64,000 nucleotides of DNA from JAZMZS01 sp045120955 (GTDB taxonomy: Bacteria > Bacillota > Clostridia > Oscillospirales > CAG-272), in contig JBGVFH010000044.1 of NCBI GenBank assembly GCA_045120955.1, positions 4,851 to 68,850 on the forward strand, given 5' to 3'. Each line of letters begins with the position of its first letter. Positions within the stretch are counted from its first letter, which is position 1. Below the pieces are notes generated by a model, which had not been told where the DNA came from, ran no database searches, and saw nothing but the letters and a program-made list of their open reading frames with translations. Below are positions 17,131 to 26,815 of the stretch, piece after piece. A program made the translations under genes and the position numbers.

Positions 17131-17361
17131 ATGAAGAGCGTTAATATCAAGCTCCCGACTATCGAAGCTGTACAGGACTTTGTCGAGGCGGTCAGCATTT
17201 TTGACGAGGATATTTCTCTTTCAAGCGGAAGATATATAGTCGATGCGAAATCTATCATGGGTATCTTCAGCTTAGACTTGCGAATGCCGATATGCATGAG
17301 TGTTGACTCGGACGACTGCAGCCGTATTTTCGATGCGGTCGAAAAATATATAGTAAAGTGA
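17131..17361 (+). CDS. HPr-like protein lacking the active-site histidine
   Basis: This is a 76-residue protein with the HPr fold pattern. The helix around the usual phospho-His15 is IKLPTIEAVQDFVEAV, with no GLHARPA box, so it cannot accept phosphate from Enzyme I in the normal way. The second site is kept: AKSIMGIFSLD, with Ser41 matching regulatory Ser46 of HPr. In this it parallels Bacillus Crh, a regulatory HPr homologue also lacking His15. A regulatory rather than transport role is likely (inference). The gene is monocistronic, with a consensus promoter and its own terminator. Confidence 0.75.
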   Translation: MKSVNIKLPTIEAVQDFVEAVSIFDEDISLSSGRYIVDAKSIMGIFSLDLRMPICMSVDSDDCSRIFDAVEKYIVK

Positions 17362-17369
17362 TTTTTAAC

Positions 17370-17395
17370 AAAGCCGACAGTTACTGCTCGGCTTT
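17370..17395 (+). terminator. Terminator after HPr-like gene
   Basis: An 8-bp stem AAAGCCGA/TCGGCTTT (17370-17377, 17388-17395) is followed by CTGTTTTTT. Confidence 0.75.
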
Positions 17396-17486
17396 CTGTT
17401 TTTTAAGAAATTGTAAAAAATAGGAAAAAAGCGAGAATTTCGGTATCTGCAAGCCCTGTTTAGACTGAGTATAAGGGTGTATTTTC

Positions 17487-17515
17487 TTGACATATACATT
17501 ATAATATAGTATAAT
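17487..17515 (+). promoter_or_regulatory. Consensus promoter for surface protein gene
   Basis: TTGACA 17487-17492, 17 bases, TATAAT 17510-17515, about 80 bases before the start at 17596. Confidence 0.78.
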
Positions 17516-17595
17516 AAACAAGATTGCAGAGTCACGAAGCTTTGCAAAAAAGATGAATTTTTGTTATATTTTAAGATTTTGTATGAGGTTTTAAG

Positions 17596-19710
17596 ATGAG
17601 AAGAAAAAGTGTTTTGTCAGTTGTTTGTTTGCTTGTTTTTGCTATGCTTTGCGGTTCTTTTACCTGCACAGCTTATGCTGATACAGACAATACGGGTGCG
17701 GTGAGCACGGGTGAGGAGATCAGCTCGGGCACAGACACGGAGGACACCGATACATCCGCACAGGAAAGCTCTGATGACAGCACGAATACAGGCGGTACAG
17801 TTACTCCGCCCGAGGATGAGTCAAAGTATACGGTCACATTGCTCGATACGAACACCACGTTTAATATGACGGAGCAAAACGGTGTGTATACCTACACGGC
17901 AACGCTTGTGGGCGACTCTCTCTACGGCTTTTCGATAAACAGAGAAGGCAATGCCATAGGCGGCGTTACATATCTGCTGTACAAAAGCTCAGACGGAAAG
18001 GTTTCGTTTACTTACAGCAGCATAGACGGTGTAGAGCTTGTGTGTGAAAGCGGCGACGTATATGACAAGTTCGATTTTGAGAAAAATATATACTGTGTGA
18101 GCGTTGAGGGTGGTTATTTTGACGAACTTGTCGGAAAGTTCAAGGGTAAAAAGCTGACCGAATTTTACTTTCCCGCAGGCGAAGCTATAAGCATAGCCGC
18201 AAATACCGTTGATGACGATAAGGAATTCGACACTTGGAGCACGAGCTCAACAGCAGTCAACTTTGAAAGCAAAACAAATGAAAAAACCGAGATTACGATT
18301 TCCGGTGTAAAAAAGAACATCACCGTAAAAGCAAACTTTAAAAACAAGGTTTTTTCTCTTGAGGAGCTTATAAAAGACATAAAGGATATCACGCTCGAAC
18401 AGAGCTACACGACAACAAATACCATCAAGCTCACCTCGGGTGAGTACGTTATCGACCTTGGCGGATATGATATCGTAAGCTCGGATACCGTTTTTGAGGT
18501 AGCGGGTGCAACTCTTACGATAGAGGGAGAGGGAAGCATTCAGTCTACAAAGTCAAGCGGCTACGGAATATTGCTCAGCAGCGGCTCGCTTATTATAAAA
18601 GGGGGCGATATTTCGGGTCAGATCTCGGGTATTGAGGCGAAGGGCGGAAATTTGGAGATCAGTGGCGGAAGTGTTTTCGGAAAAACATCGGCTGCGGTGC
18701 GCTTCTATTCGTCATGCGAGGCGATTATAAGCGGCGGTAATTTCAGCGGTTCTGTTACTACCCAGACCTCCGTTTCGATCAGCGGCGGTAATATTACCGT
18801 TAACGGCGGTACGTTCAAAGGTACAAAAACGGTGGCAAAGTACGGCACGAGCGGAGAGCTGAAGATATATGCCGGTACATTTGAGGCGGATGTTACGGAC
18901 TTTATGGCAGATGGCAGCTCTATCGAGCAAGCGGCAAACGGTATGTACATTGTTACCGTAGATCAGGCAAAATACTCGGTTACGGTATTCGGCGGTAAAG
19001 GCGGCGGAATGTACAAGGCAGGTCAGACTGTTACCCTTACAGCCAACGCTGACGAGGACATATCATCCTTTGACGGATGGAGCGTGGTTTCGGGTGAGCT
19101 TCAGCTTTCAAATACGTCATCGAGAACTATCAGCTTTACAATGCCGGAATTCGATGTTGTGTTAAAGGCGAATTTTGTTATCACGGATACTGTGGAGGCA
19201 GGTCAGATAGGCTCGGACACTCTTCCTCCCGAAGCTACCGCGACCGAGACTCAGCCGAATGCCAATGACTCAACAGAAACAGACTTGGATTCCGTTAATT
19301 CTCCCCTTGCTCCCGCTGAGACTACGGGTGTATCGGGTTCGAGTGCCGGTGGTTCATTTGCAATAATAGTTATTATAATAATCTTGGTCGCTCTGCTTGT
19401 TGCGGCTATAGCGGTATCTGCAATTCTCATAGTCCGCAAGTACAAAATAGAAAAAGCGGCGGCTGAGAGAGCGGAGCTTGGTGATAGCCTTGTTGACGAT
19501 CTTGCAGACCAGCTCTCCGAGCTTGATTTCGGTGATGCGGAAAAAGATGCCGCTGCAGGTGCCGCTGCAGGTGCTGTTGAGCTTGGCGATAACGATGTTA
19601 AGCTCAGGGCGGTAAAAAAGGTGAGTGAACCTAAGCATTCGCAGCAGGATGCAGACGATCTTACGCAGACCCGAGAGATGAAAAAGGATGCGGAGCATCA
19701 TCAGGAATAA
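17596..19710 (+). CDS. Secreted, membrane-anchored surface protein with NGGTF/beta-helix repeats
   Basis: This is a 704-residue type I membrane protein. Its signal peptide ends TAYA (Ala28). A Ser/Thr/Asp-rich linker (about 29-75) precedes beta-rich ectodomains that include VTVKANFKN and VTVFGGKGGGMYKAGQTV segments resembling bacterial repeat (InlB/listeria-type) modules. Short GGxF, SGGNF and NGGTF repeats between about 320 and 440 suggest a parallel beta-helix. A single transmembrane helix lies near residues 587-612, followed by an acidic cytoplasmic tail of about 90 residues. It has no sortase motif. It precedes the polysaccharide cluster by 20 bases, so a role in envelope assembly or glycan binding is possible. 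Confidence 0.75.
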   Translation: MRRKSVLSVVCLLVFAMLCGSFTCTAYADTDNTGAVSTGEEISSGTDTEDTDTSAQESSDDSTNTGGTVTPPEDESKYTVTLLDTNTTFNMTEQNGVYTYTATLVGDSLYGFSINREGNAIGGVTYLLYKSSDGKVSFTYSSIDGVELVCESGDVYDKFDFEKNIYCVSVEGGYFDELVGKFKGKKLTEFYFPAGEAISIAANTVDDDKEFDTWSTSSTAVNFESKTNEKTEITISGVKKNITVKANFKNKVFSLEELIKDIKDITLEQSYTTTNTIKLTSGEYVIDLGGYDIVSSDTVFEVAGATLTIEGEGSIQSTKSSGYGILLSSGSLIIKGGDISGQISGIEAKGGNLEISGGSVFGKTSAAVRFYSSCEAIISGGNFSGSVTTQTSVSISGGNITVNGGTFKGTKTVAKYGTSGELKIYAGTFEADVTDFMADGSSIEQAANGMYIVTVDQAKYSVTVFGGKGGGMYKAGQTVTLTANADEDISSFDGWSVVSGELQLSNTSSRTISFTMPEFDVVLKANFVITDTVEAGQIGSDTLPPEATATETQPNANDSTETDLDSVNSPLAPAETTGVSGSSAGGSFAIIVIIIILVALLVAAIAVSAILIVRKYKIEKAAAERAELGDSLVDDLADQLSELDFGDAEKDAAAGAAAGAVELGDNDVKLRAVKKVSEPKHSQQDADDLTQTREMKKDAEHHQE

Positions 19711-19730
19711 CAAATATTTTTGGATAAATA

Positions 19731-21290
19731 ATGAAAAAAACAACTAACAACGATCGTAATGTCGGTGGCGGATGCGACAATCAAAGGATCAAGAACATCT
19801 TAGCTTGCATATGCTCGATGCTTCTTGTTATCTCCGCCCCGATATTCCTGCAGGGCTATTGGCTTCTGGAGTACAATCTTTCGATTGCGGCTATCAACCT
19901 TGTTTTTCTTTCCAACGTACTGTACGCATATCTGAATATCAGAAGAAGAATAGTTTTTTTGATATTCAATATATGTATGTGGGTGTTTTTGATATCCCGT
20001 CCCACTATCAGTATGTTAAGAGGCGACGAGTGGTGGTATTTTGACACGGTAAACGTAAAGTTTGCGCTTGTCGCACTGTATATCACTCTGCTGTCATTAC
20101 TGTGCGGCTGTGCTCTCGCACAGCACATATTAAAGCACAGAGGAGAATACAGATTTGAGCATACGCAAGAATACTGCGTTATACCGAAAAAACAGTCCGA
20201 ATTTAACAGATCTCTGCAAATAATCAGTGGTGCGTTATTTATCGTATGCTTTTTGTGCAAGATGGCTGTCGGTGTCGAAAAGATAGTTTTTATGTCGGGA
20301 AAAGAGTATTATGAATACTATGTATCCTATGAAAGCTCCTTCCCTTATTTCTTTAACACCGTAGCTTCGATGATGCCGTATGCATTGTGTGTTTTTCTTG
20401 CCGCCATGCCGAAAAAAAAGTATGCGTATACTGTGCTTATACTCTATGTCGTGTCTACCGTGCCAAATCTGATGATAGGCATAAGAAACGATATAGTGCT
20501 TGCGTTGATCTTCTCATTCCTTTATTTCTTTATCAGAGATTATTTTGAAGCAACAAAGCATTGGATAGGAAGGTTTGAGCGGACGGCGTGTATTATAGTG
20601 ATCCCGTTTGCGCTGGTTTTTCTCGGTGCATACAATTATATACGGGATTCAGCGGAATATCAGAGCAGCGCCGTGTCACTGATAGTTGATTTGTTTTACA
20701 AACAGGGAGTATCGTTTGACGTGCTTTGCATAGGCTTTGCGGCGATACCCAATCTCCCGTCTGTAGTGCCGAAAAACTACACCTTCGGCAATGCTATAGA
20801 TTATATCAAGACAAATGTTATTTCAAGAAAGCTGTTCGGTACTCAACCGCTCGGTGACGGAAACAACGAATACCGTGCAATATACGGAAACGATTTTTCG
20901 CACAGTATGTCCTATGTGGCAAGAGACGATTATCTTGACGGACACGGCTACGGTTCATCATTTATACTCGAAACGTTTGCAGACTTCGGATATATCGGAA
21001 TTATAATTTTCAGTATTCTGCTCGGGATGCTGATGATATATATGCTTCATCTGCTCAGAAAGAGCAGAATGTGGAGAGTAGTTGTGTTTATGGCTCTTAC
21101 ACAGTTTTTCTTCATGCCGAGAGCTAGTGCGACGGGATGCTTTACCTTTGTGATATATATACAGTTTTGGATCCCTATTGCCGCAATATATTTGCTTGCG
21201 GCTCTGATAAATAAAAAATACGATATTGTAAGACCTTGTAAGGAAAACGGCAAAAGCTTGGGATGCGTAAACAGAGTACGGCTTTTGTGA
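19731..21290 (+). CDS. O-antigen/capsule repeat-unit polymerase (Wzy-like)
   Basis: This is a 519-residue polytopic membrane protein with 11-12 hydrophobic helices and a larger extracytoplasmic loop (about residues 345-400), as in Wzy polymerases that join lipid-linked repeat units outside the cell. Wzy proteins share little sequence, so the call rests on topology and on genes downstream for a chain-length regulator, two glycosyltransferases and a flippase, all codirectional and tightly spaced. The ATG has only a weak GGATAA ribosome site. Sugar specificity cannot be inferred. Confidence 0.72.
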   Translation: MKKTTNNDRNVGGGCDNQRIKNILACICSMLLVISAPIFLQGYWLLEYNLSIAAINLVFLSNVLYAYLNIRRRIVFLIFNICMWVFLISRPTISMLRGDEWWYFDTVNVKFALVALYITLLSLLCGCALAQHILKHRGEYRFEHTQEYCVIPKKQSEFNRSLQIISGALFIVCFLCKMAVGVEKIVFMSGKEYYEYYVSYESSFPYFFNTVASMMPYALCVFLAAMPKKKYAYTVLILYVVSTVPNLMIGIRNDIVLALIFSFLYFFIRDYFEATKHWIGRFERTACIIVIPFALVFLGAYNYIRDSAEYQSSAVSLIVDLFYKQGVSFDVLCIGFAAIPNLPSVVPKNYTFGNAIDYIKTNVISRKLFGTQPLGDGNNEYRAIYGNDFSHSMSYVARDDYLDGHGYGSSFILETFADFGYIGIIIFSILLGMLMIYMLHLLRKSRMWRVVVFMALTQFFFMPRASATGCFTFVIYIQFWIPIAAIYLLAALINKKYDIVRPCKENGKSLGCVNRVRLL

Positions 21291-21306
21291 AAAGAAAGGA
21301 TATTAT

Positions 21307-22422
21307 ATGTTTGAACATTACGGCTTTATGGATGTACTGTATGCAGTGAAAAAATATTTGGCTTTCATTTTGGTGCTTACGGTGCTGTTCGGGGCACTCG
21401 GATTTTTGTACGCAACATCGAAAAACAACTCGCTTGACAGCGACACCCCCGTATCGGTGGAAAAGACGGAGATAGCAGTATCAGAGCTGTATCTTGTCAG
21501 CGGAGAGATGCAGGGAGACTATGACAAAAATCAGCTCCAATTTAACAGAGACATTGCGCTGATGATATCCTCCATGCTTAATGCGGAATATACAAGACAA
21601 AGGGTATACGAGACCGTCATTTCCGAGATAGACGTAGACAGCATTATCAACAGTGACCGTGAGCTCGAAGAAAAATATTCCGATAAGATACTGAAAAACG
21701 ATTTTATCGGTGAATTTGTAAACGTAGCGGTTCTTGAGAATACGTCTATCGTAAGAATTCATGTTCATTCATACAGCGAGCAGTTTGCTTCCCGTTTGCT
21801 CGAGCTATACAAGGCAGAGTTTGAAAACGCCGCTGTTTTGGTAAACAACGGCGCTGCAAAATGCTCATACGCTTCGGTTGCTGATACTAAAATAGGTATT
21901 GAGAGTGAAGAGCAGATATCTATAGCCACCGGTGTATCTACAAAGAAGTATGCGGTTATTTTTGCATTTTTCGGAGCTGCTTTGTCGGTGTGTGCCGTGT
22001 TTGCTTATACGCTGTTTTTCCCTGTAATAAACAGAAGATGCGATGCTGAGGGGTACGGCACTGCGATGATAGCCGACAAAAAGGATCCGATAGAGTTTGC
22101 TATTCACAATATATCAAGAGCGGCAAAAGCAAAGAATGCAGAAAAGATCGCCTTTGTAGTCTGCGAGTCCGCAAAGGAAAAGAAAAAAGCACAGGCATAT
22201 TACGATGCTTTTGTAAAAAAAGCGGCAGAGCTGTCTTTTTGTACAGAGATAGAGATATGCTTTGATGCCGCAAACGACTATGAGGCTTTCAAGACAGCCG
22301 AAAAATGCTCAAACGTCGTTATATTGGTTTCTTATTCAAACACAAAGCATACCGAATATCAAAAGACCGTTGCGAGAATGACGGATAACGGTATTGATAT
22401 TCTCGGCTGTGCGGCAATATAA
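21307..22422 (+). CDS. Wzz-like polysaccharide chain-length/export protein
   Basis: This is a 371-residue protein with the polysaccharide co-polymerase layout. A short N-terminus and first transmembrane helix (about 17-34) are followed by an extracytoplasmic domain (about 35-215) and a second helix (about 216-240). The cytoplasmic C-terminal domain has alternating strand/helix character, like an inactive tyrosine-kinase (CpsD/CapB) fold; no Walker A motif is visible. The start follows AAAGGA. It sits 16 bases after the polymerase gene and would set chain length in the Wzy pathway. A separate active BY-kinase is not seen in this window. Confidence 0.68.
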   Translation: MFEHYGFMDVLYAVKKYLAFILVLTVLFGALGFLYATSKNNSLDSDTPVSVEKTEIAVSELYLVSGEMQGDYDKNQLQFNRDIALMISSMLNAEYTRQRVYETVISEIDVDSIINSDRELEEKYSDKILKNDFIGEFVNVAVLENTSIVRIHVHSYSEQFASRLLELYKAEFENAAVLVNNGAAKCSYASVADTKIGIESEEQISIATGVSTKKYAVIFAFFGAALSVCAVFAYTLFFPVINRRCDAEGYGTAMIADKKDPIEFAIHNISRAAKAKNAEKIAFVVCESAKEKKKAQAYYDAFVKKAAELSFCTEIEICFDAANDYEAFKTAEKCSNVVILVSYSNTKHTEYQKTVARMTDNGIDILGCAAI

Positions 22423-22450
22423 AAATATACCGAAGGCGGGAGAGTGTATG

Positions 22451-23440
22451 ATGAACGAAAAGAACCCTCTTATCAGCGTGATAATTCCGGTATACAACGT
22501 GGAAAAATACCTCTCAAAATGTATCGAGTCTGTCATGGCTCAGACATATACACGGCTTGAGATCATACTTGTCGATGACGGGTCAAAGGACTCAAGCGGT
22601 GAGATATGCGACAGATACGCAGAAAAAGACAGCCGTGTGCGTGTAATTCACAAGCAAAACGGGGGTCTTTCGGACGCACGCAACTGTGGAATTGCCGCAT
22701 CGAGCGGAGAATATATAGGGCTCGTTGACAGCGATGATTATATTGATGCGGATATGTACGAAACGCTGTATTCGCTGACTGCCGAGTACGGAGCAGACGT
22801 GGCTATGTGCGGTCTTTACGATGTTTACGAGGGGAGAGAAGTGTCTCAGACGGAAAGCCCCGAGCGTTTTTGCGTTGAAAAGGAAGAAGCGATGAAAATG
22901 GTCCTTGAGGCAAAGACCGTATCTGTGACAGCCGTAAACAAGCTCTATAAAAGAGAGATATTTGACTCGGTCAAATATCCCGTAGGCAAGACCGCCGAGG
23001 ATGCTTTTGTCATATTGCACATTCTTGAAAAAGCAGAGAAAACAGCCGTTACGACAGAGAAAAAATACTACTATTTCCACCGTGAAAACAGCATAACGAC
23101 ACGCTCCTTTTCGAAGCGGGATTTTGACGCCATAGAAGCATATGACCAAAACTACAGGTATATATGCGACAAACACCCGAGTCTGGAGAGAACGGCGAAG
23201 ATGCGTGTATATTGGTCGCATTTTTACGTGCTTGACAAGATGATGCTCTCAGACAACGCACAAAAGAGCGATTATATGCCTTTAGTCAAGGTCTTGCGTT
23301 CGGGCGCTATGTTTATATTAAAGGATGACTGCTTTGCGCTGTCAAGAAAGATCGCTGTGCTAACCTTGCTGGTTTCCGTCGGTGCGTACCGTTTTCTTGT
23401 AAAAAAGAATACTGAAAAAAACAAGCGCACCAATGATTGA
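22451..23440 (+). CDS. Family 2 glycosyltransferase
   Basis: This is a 329-residue GT-A fold glycosyltransferase. It begins NPLISVIIPVYNVEKYL and has the nucleotide-binding DDGSKDSSG and the metal-binding DSDDYID motif, followed by a C-terminal helical extension. It likely transfers one sugar during repeat-unit assembly on the inner membrane face. Adjacent ATGs at 22448 and 22451 both follow GGGAG; 22451 has the better spacing. Gene order within the Wzy cluster supports the role; donor and linkage are unknown. Confidence 0.88.
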   Translation: MNEKNPLISVIIPVYNVEKYLSKCIESVMAQTYTRLEIILVDDGSKDSSGEICDRYAEKDSRVRVIHKQNGGLSDARNCGIAASSGEYIGLVDSDDYIDADMYETLYSLTAEYGADVAMCGLYDVYEGREVSQTESPERFCVEKEEAMKMVLEAKTVSVTAVNKLYKREIFDSVKYPVGKTAEDAFVILHILEKAEKTAVTTEKKYYYFHRENSITTRSFSKRDFDAIEAYDQNYRYICDKHPSLERTAKMRVYWSHFYVLDKMMLSDNAQKSDYMPLVKVLRSGAMFILKDDCFALSRKIAVLTLLVSVGAYRFLVKKNTEKNKRTND

Positions 23441-23455
23441 TGTGCGGAGATGATT

Positions 23456-24559
23456 ATGAAAAATATTTGCTTTTTTTCATGCGATTACCAAATGGGCGGA
23501 GCCAATACCGTTGCGGTAAAGCTTGCAAATGGGCTGTGCGATAAATACAATGTGTTTTTTGTGGCTGCTCATGATACGGAAGAGACTGCTTACGGAAAAG
23601 AAAACATAGACAAGAGCATCAGATATTTCAATTTCGGGCTTTCAAAGGAACGTATAATAAAAATGCGGGGGAAGGTCATGCCCCGTATGAAAAGATTTAT
23701 TAAAGAGCACAAAATTGACCTTGTTTTTGCAATAGGCTATTATGCCGCTTTTTATATAGCGCCGATATTTTGGAAAAACAAAAAATGCAAGTTTGTTTTT
23801 TGCGAGCATGGAGCGCCTGCAAATCAGATCGCCGACAAAAAGGGCACACTCATGCGAAAGATAAATGTCAGAGCCTTTGACATGACGGTTGCTCTGACAA
23901 AGCGCTCTGAGGCTGATTTTGTCACTCTCATAGGGGCAAAGCCGAGCAAGGTAACGACGATATACAACTGGATAGACGACAAGCCCTCGGAGGACGGGGA
24001 GAGCTACAGAGCGGATGTCAAAAAGATACTGACCGTTGGCAGAATATCGGGTGAAAAGGGCTTCGATATGCTGGCGGATATAGCAAGGGACGTGTTTGCA
24101 CGATGCCCCGACTGCGAGTGGCATATCATGGGAGACGGACCTGAGCGTGCGGACTTTGAAAACAGGATAAAAGAATACGGGATAGAAAAAAATATAGTAA
24201 TGCACGGCTCGGTCGCAGATGCCTGCCGCTATTTCGGTGAGTATTCCGTTATGGCGCTCACCTCCTACAGAGAGGGACTTCCGCTTGTGCTTCTTGAGGC
24301 AAAGGCGAAAAAGCTTCCATGTATCAGCTTTGACGTAGTAACAGGACCCTCGGAGATAATCCGTGACGGAGTAAACGGGTACCTGATACCGATGTACGAC
24401 AAAGGGCTGTTTGCGGACAAGCTGTGTGCTCTTATGCAGGATGAGAGCCTGCGAAAGCGTTTTTCGGATAATGCCTGCCTTGATATCGAAAAGTTCAAGC
24501 CCCAAAAGATCCTCGCCGAGTGGATAGCACTTACAGAGAAGCTTACGGAGAAGAAATGA
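23456..24559 (+). CDS. Family 4 glycosyltransferase
   Basis: This is a 367-residue GT-B fold glycosyltransferase. The N-terminal domain has YQMGGANTVAVKLANGL. The C-terminal domain has LTVGRISGEKGFDML, HIMGDGPER and the donor-site EX7E-type motif EGLPLVLLEAKA. An ATG at 23450 abuts GGAG and is too close, so ATG 23456 is the likely start. The stop overlaps the flippase start (ATGA at 24556-24559). It presumably adds a sugar to the lipid-linked repeat unit; specificity is unknown. Confidence 0.88.
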   Translation: MKNICFFSCDYQMGGANTVAVKLANGLCDKYNVFFVAAHDTEETAYGKENIDKSIRYFNFGLSKERIIKMRGKVMPRMKRFIKEHKIDLVFAIGYYAAFYIAPIFWKNKKCKFVFCEHGAPANQIADKKGTLMRKINVRAFDMTVALTKRSEADFVTLIGAKPSKVTTIYNWIDDKPSEDGESYRADVKKILTVGRISGEKGFDMLADIARDVFARCPDCEWHIMGDGPERADFENRIKEYGIEKNIVMHGSVADACRYFGEYSVMALTSYREGLPLVLLEAKAKKLPCISFDVVTGPSEIIRDGVNGYLIPMYDKGLFADKLCALMQDESLRKRFSDNACLDIEKFKPQKILAEWIALTEKLTEKK

Positions 24560-26109
24560 GAACCCAAAAATCTTTTATAAACGTGGCGATAAGCTGCGGC
24601 TCATACCTGCTGTGCATGGTCAGCACCTTTATCATAAGAGGAATATTCAGCCGTCTTATCGGTGCTGATTTTGCGGGAATAGAAAGCACGTTTTTGAATG
24701 CCATTTCCATGCTCAGCGTGGTGGAGCTCGGCATCGGAACGGGAATAGTATACAAGCTGTACAAGCCTATAGCCGAAAAAAATTACCGTGAGATATCCTT
24801 GCTGTTGAAGTTTTATAAAAATGCATATACGGTCATAGCATCTATCGTGTTTTTGATAGGCGCAGTCGTAGCGGTTTTTATACCCAACGTGATAAACGAG
24901 GATTTCGACTACGGTTGGCTTTCGTTTATATTCATACTGTACCTTTTTGATACGCTCGCATCATATCTGTTTGCCAACAGACGGGCGATGTTTGTTGCCG
25001 ACCAGAAAAACTATGTAACGACCCTGTGCTATACAGCCGCACAGATGATAAATCTTGTCATCCAAACGGTGCTATTGTTCACGCTTCCTTCCATAATGGA
25101 AAAAGAAGCGGTGTTTGCCGTCTACCTTGCGGTAAAGATACTTGCACGTCTTGTCGAGAACATATCAATAGCGGTGCTTTTCAAGAAGAAATATCCCGAG
25201 GCAGAGCTGAAGATAAAGGAGAGCATCAGTCGAGAGGAGCGCCGTTCTCTCTTCGTAAAGATAAGAGCACTGCTCGTTCATAAAACAACGGGACTCAGCC
25301 TTCAGGCGACATCGAGCCTTATCGTTACGAATATGGTCGATGTGGTAAACGGCGGCTACTACGGCAATTACCTTTCTCTGACGAATGCGATAAACACCAT
25401 CGGAATGCAGTTTTTCAGCGGTATTACGTCGAGCTTCGGTGATCTTTACGTAAGCGTTGACAAAAGCGAATCCTACAAAAAATTCAAGTCGATATTTTTT
25501 GTAAACTATATTATGTACTCGTTTTTTGCCGTGTCCTTCTTTATTATAAGCGAGCCGTTCGTGGAGCTGTGGATAGGCACAAGCGAGGCGGTGTTCCCGA
25601 CCTTGACGGTAGCGTTTATGAGTCTTTATATTTATATGTACGGAATTCGTCAATGCATATTCGTGGCGAGAAACGTTACGGGAGAGTATACAAAGGACAA
25701 ATGGTTTGCCGTTATAGAAGCGGTGGTGAATTTCGTGCTTGGCGTTTTTCTCGTTTCAAAGATCGGCGTTATCGGTATACCTATCGGAAATGTCGTCAGC
25801 ACATTGGCAATACCCTTTTGGGTGCAGTCAAGGATAGTTTACTGCGATATTTTCAATGTAAGGCACAGAGAATATTTCAAGACATATGCGGTGTATTTTG
25901 CGGTCTTCTTATGCTCCTCGGCGGTAAGCCTTGTTATATGCAGAGCCGCAGACACAAGCTCTGTGTTGATAGACTTTGTTGTCAGATGTGCGGTATGTGT
26001 CGTAGTGCCGAATGTGATAAACATATTGGTGTTCAGAAAGACAGAAGAGTTTGCTTATCTCAAGGCTGCCGCATCGGGCTTGCTCTCCAAATTCAAAAAA
26101 GCAAGCTGA
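24556..26109 (+). CDS. Polysaccharide repeat-unit flippase (Wzx-like, MATE/MVF-type)
   Basis: This is a 517-residue membrane protein with about 12-14 helices. It opens SFINVAISCGSYLLCMVSTF followed by IRGIFSRLIGADFAGI, typical of oligosaccharide flippases. It would move undecaprenyl-linked repeat units across the membrane for the Wzy-like polymerase. It is translationally coupled to the preceding glycosyltransferase and is the last gene of the cluster, ending at a strong terminator. No initiating phosphoglycosyltransferase gene lies in this window. Confidence 0.85.
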   Translation: MRTQKSFINVAISCGSYLLCMVSTFIIRGIFSRLIGADFAGIESTFLNAISMLSVVELGIGTGIVYKLYKPIAEKNYREISLLLKFYKNAYTVIASIVFLIGAVVAVFIPNVINEDFDYGWLSFIFILYLFDTLASYLFANRRAMFVADQKNYVTTLCYTAAQMINLVIQTVLLFTLPSIMEKEAVFAVYLAVKILARLVENISIAVLFKKKYPEAELKIKESISREERRSLFVKIRALLVHKTTGLSLQATSSLIVTNMVDVVNGGYYGNYLSLTNAINTIGMQFFSGITSSFGDLYVSVDKSESYKKFKSIFFVNYIMYSFFAVSFFIISEPFVELWIGTSEAVFPTLTVAFMSLYIYMYGIRQCIFVARNVTGEYTKDKWFAVIEAVVNFVLGVFLVSKIGVIGIPIGNVVSTLAIPFWVQSRIVYCDIFNVRHREYFKTYAVYFAVFLCSSAVSLVICRAADTSSVLIDFVVRCAVCVVVPNVINILVFRKTEEFAYLKAAASGLLSKFKKAS

Positions 26110-26140
26110 CATATGCAAAAGTTCAAACCGAAAAACAAAA

Positions 26141-26176
26141 AAATTCCCGCACTCGGTCGAGTGCGGGAAATTTTTT
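26141..26176 (+). terminator. Terminator of polysaccharide cluster
   Basis: TTCCCGCACTC pairs with GAGTGCGGGAA across a GGTC loop, flanked by A and T runs (26141-26176). Confidence 0.85.
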
Positions 26177-26180
26177 GCCG

Positions 26181-26277
26181 CATAGGAAATTGCACGAATT
26201 CTCACCCGCCGTTTGGTTGAGTTAAAGAAAATGCAAAGATACAATAGGCGGGAGGATGGGTGCGGGCACTGCCCGCT
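26181..26277 (+). repeat. Dispersed extragenic repeat, copy A
   Basis: This starts CATAGGAAATTGC, has a CCGCCGTTTGGTTGAG centre and ends GGCGGGAGGATGGG then GCGGGCACTGCCCGC. It matches copy B (58299-58380) almost completely over its middle 65 bases, and copy D (10521-10632) at both ends. It follows a terminator hairpin. Confidence 0.7.
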
Positions 26278-26290
26278 TTTTGATGTTTAA

Positions 26291-26638
26291 TTATACAGCA
26301 GGGGTAATGTTCTTGTTTATCTCATCCTGAATAAGGCACATATTTACGATGTTAAATCCAACGAGTGCGAGGATGATGAAGAGAACGGGAGAGCTTGAAG
26401 AGCTGAGTCCTCTGCGGGTCTTGAGATAATCAACCTTTTCGCCCATTTTGTATGACCAATAGTAAGAATAGATGCCGCAAGTAACAAGGCTGAGCAGAAC
26501 TACTGCGATACCCGAGGTACCGTTTGCGTCAGCGCACATCATGTTTATTTCATCATTCACTTTTACGAGCCAATAAAGTCCGTAAATGCCGCAGGTAACG
26601 ATAGAAAGAATTACGCAGATAACGATTTCTCTTTTCAT
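26291..26638 (-). CDS. DUF4234 small membrane protein
   Basis: This is a 115-residue protein with three hydrophobic segments. The first two carry the family's repeated motif SIVTCGIYGLYWL and SLVTCGIYSYYW, each followed by a charged stretch; this internal duplication defines DUF4234. A short Ser-rich loop precedes the third segment. Function is unknown. AAGGAG precedes the start on the minus strand. It stands alone between a dispersed repeat and the heat-shock operon control region. Confidence 0.75.
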   Translation of the reverse strand: MKREIVICVILSIVTCGIYGLYWLVKVNDEINMMCADANGTSGIAVVLLSLVTCGIYSYYWSYKMGEKVDYLKTRRGLSSSSSPVLFIILALVGFNIVNMCLIQDEINKNITPAV

Positions 26639-26759
26639 AGGAAAGCTCCTTTTATGTAGATATTAGAATGTGTATTTTTACATTCTTTAAAAAAATTATA
26701 TAATAAAAGTCCGTCATTGTCAAGAATTGTTCAAATTCGATCCTAATTTTATTCAAAAA

Positions 26760-26782
26760 TTAGCACTTAAGATAAGTGTTTA
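26760..26782 (+). promoter_or_regulatory. CIRCE-like inverted repeat with short spacer
   Basis: TTAGCACTT and AAGTGTTTA are separated by 5 bases instead of the usual 9. It lies about 75 bases upstream of the true CIRCE and may be an auxiliary or decayed HrcA site. Confidence 0.4.
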
Positions 26783-26815
26783 CAAATAATTCATAAATAT
26801 TTGCTGTTTAAACTA

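Noticed and set aside
23642..24505. 287-codon minus-strand frame
   Set aside because: Antisense to the family 4 glycosyltransferase, which has clear motifs and coupling to its neighbours.
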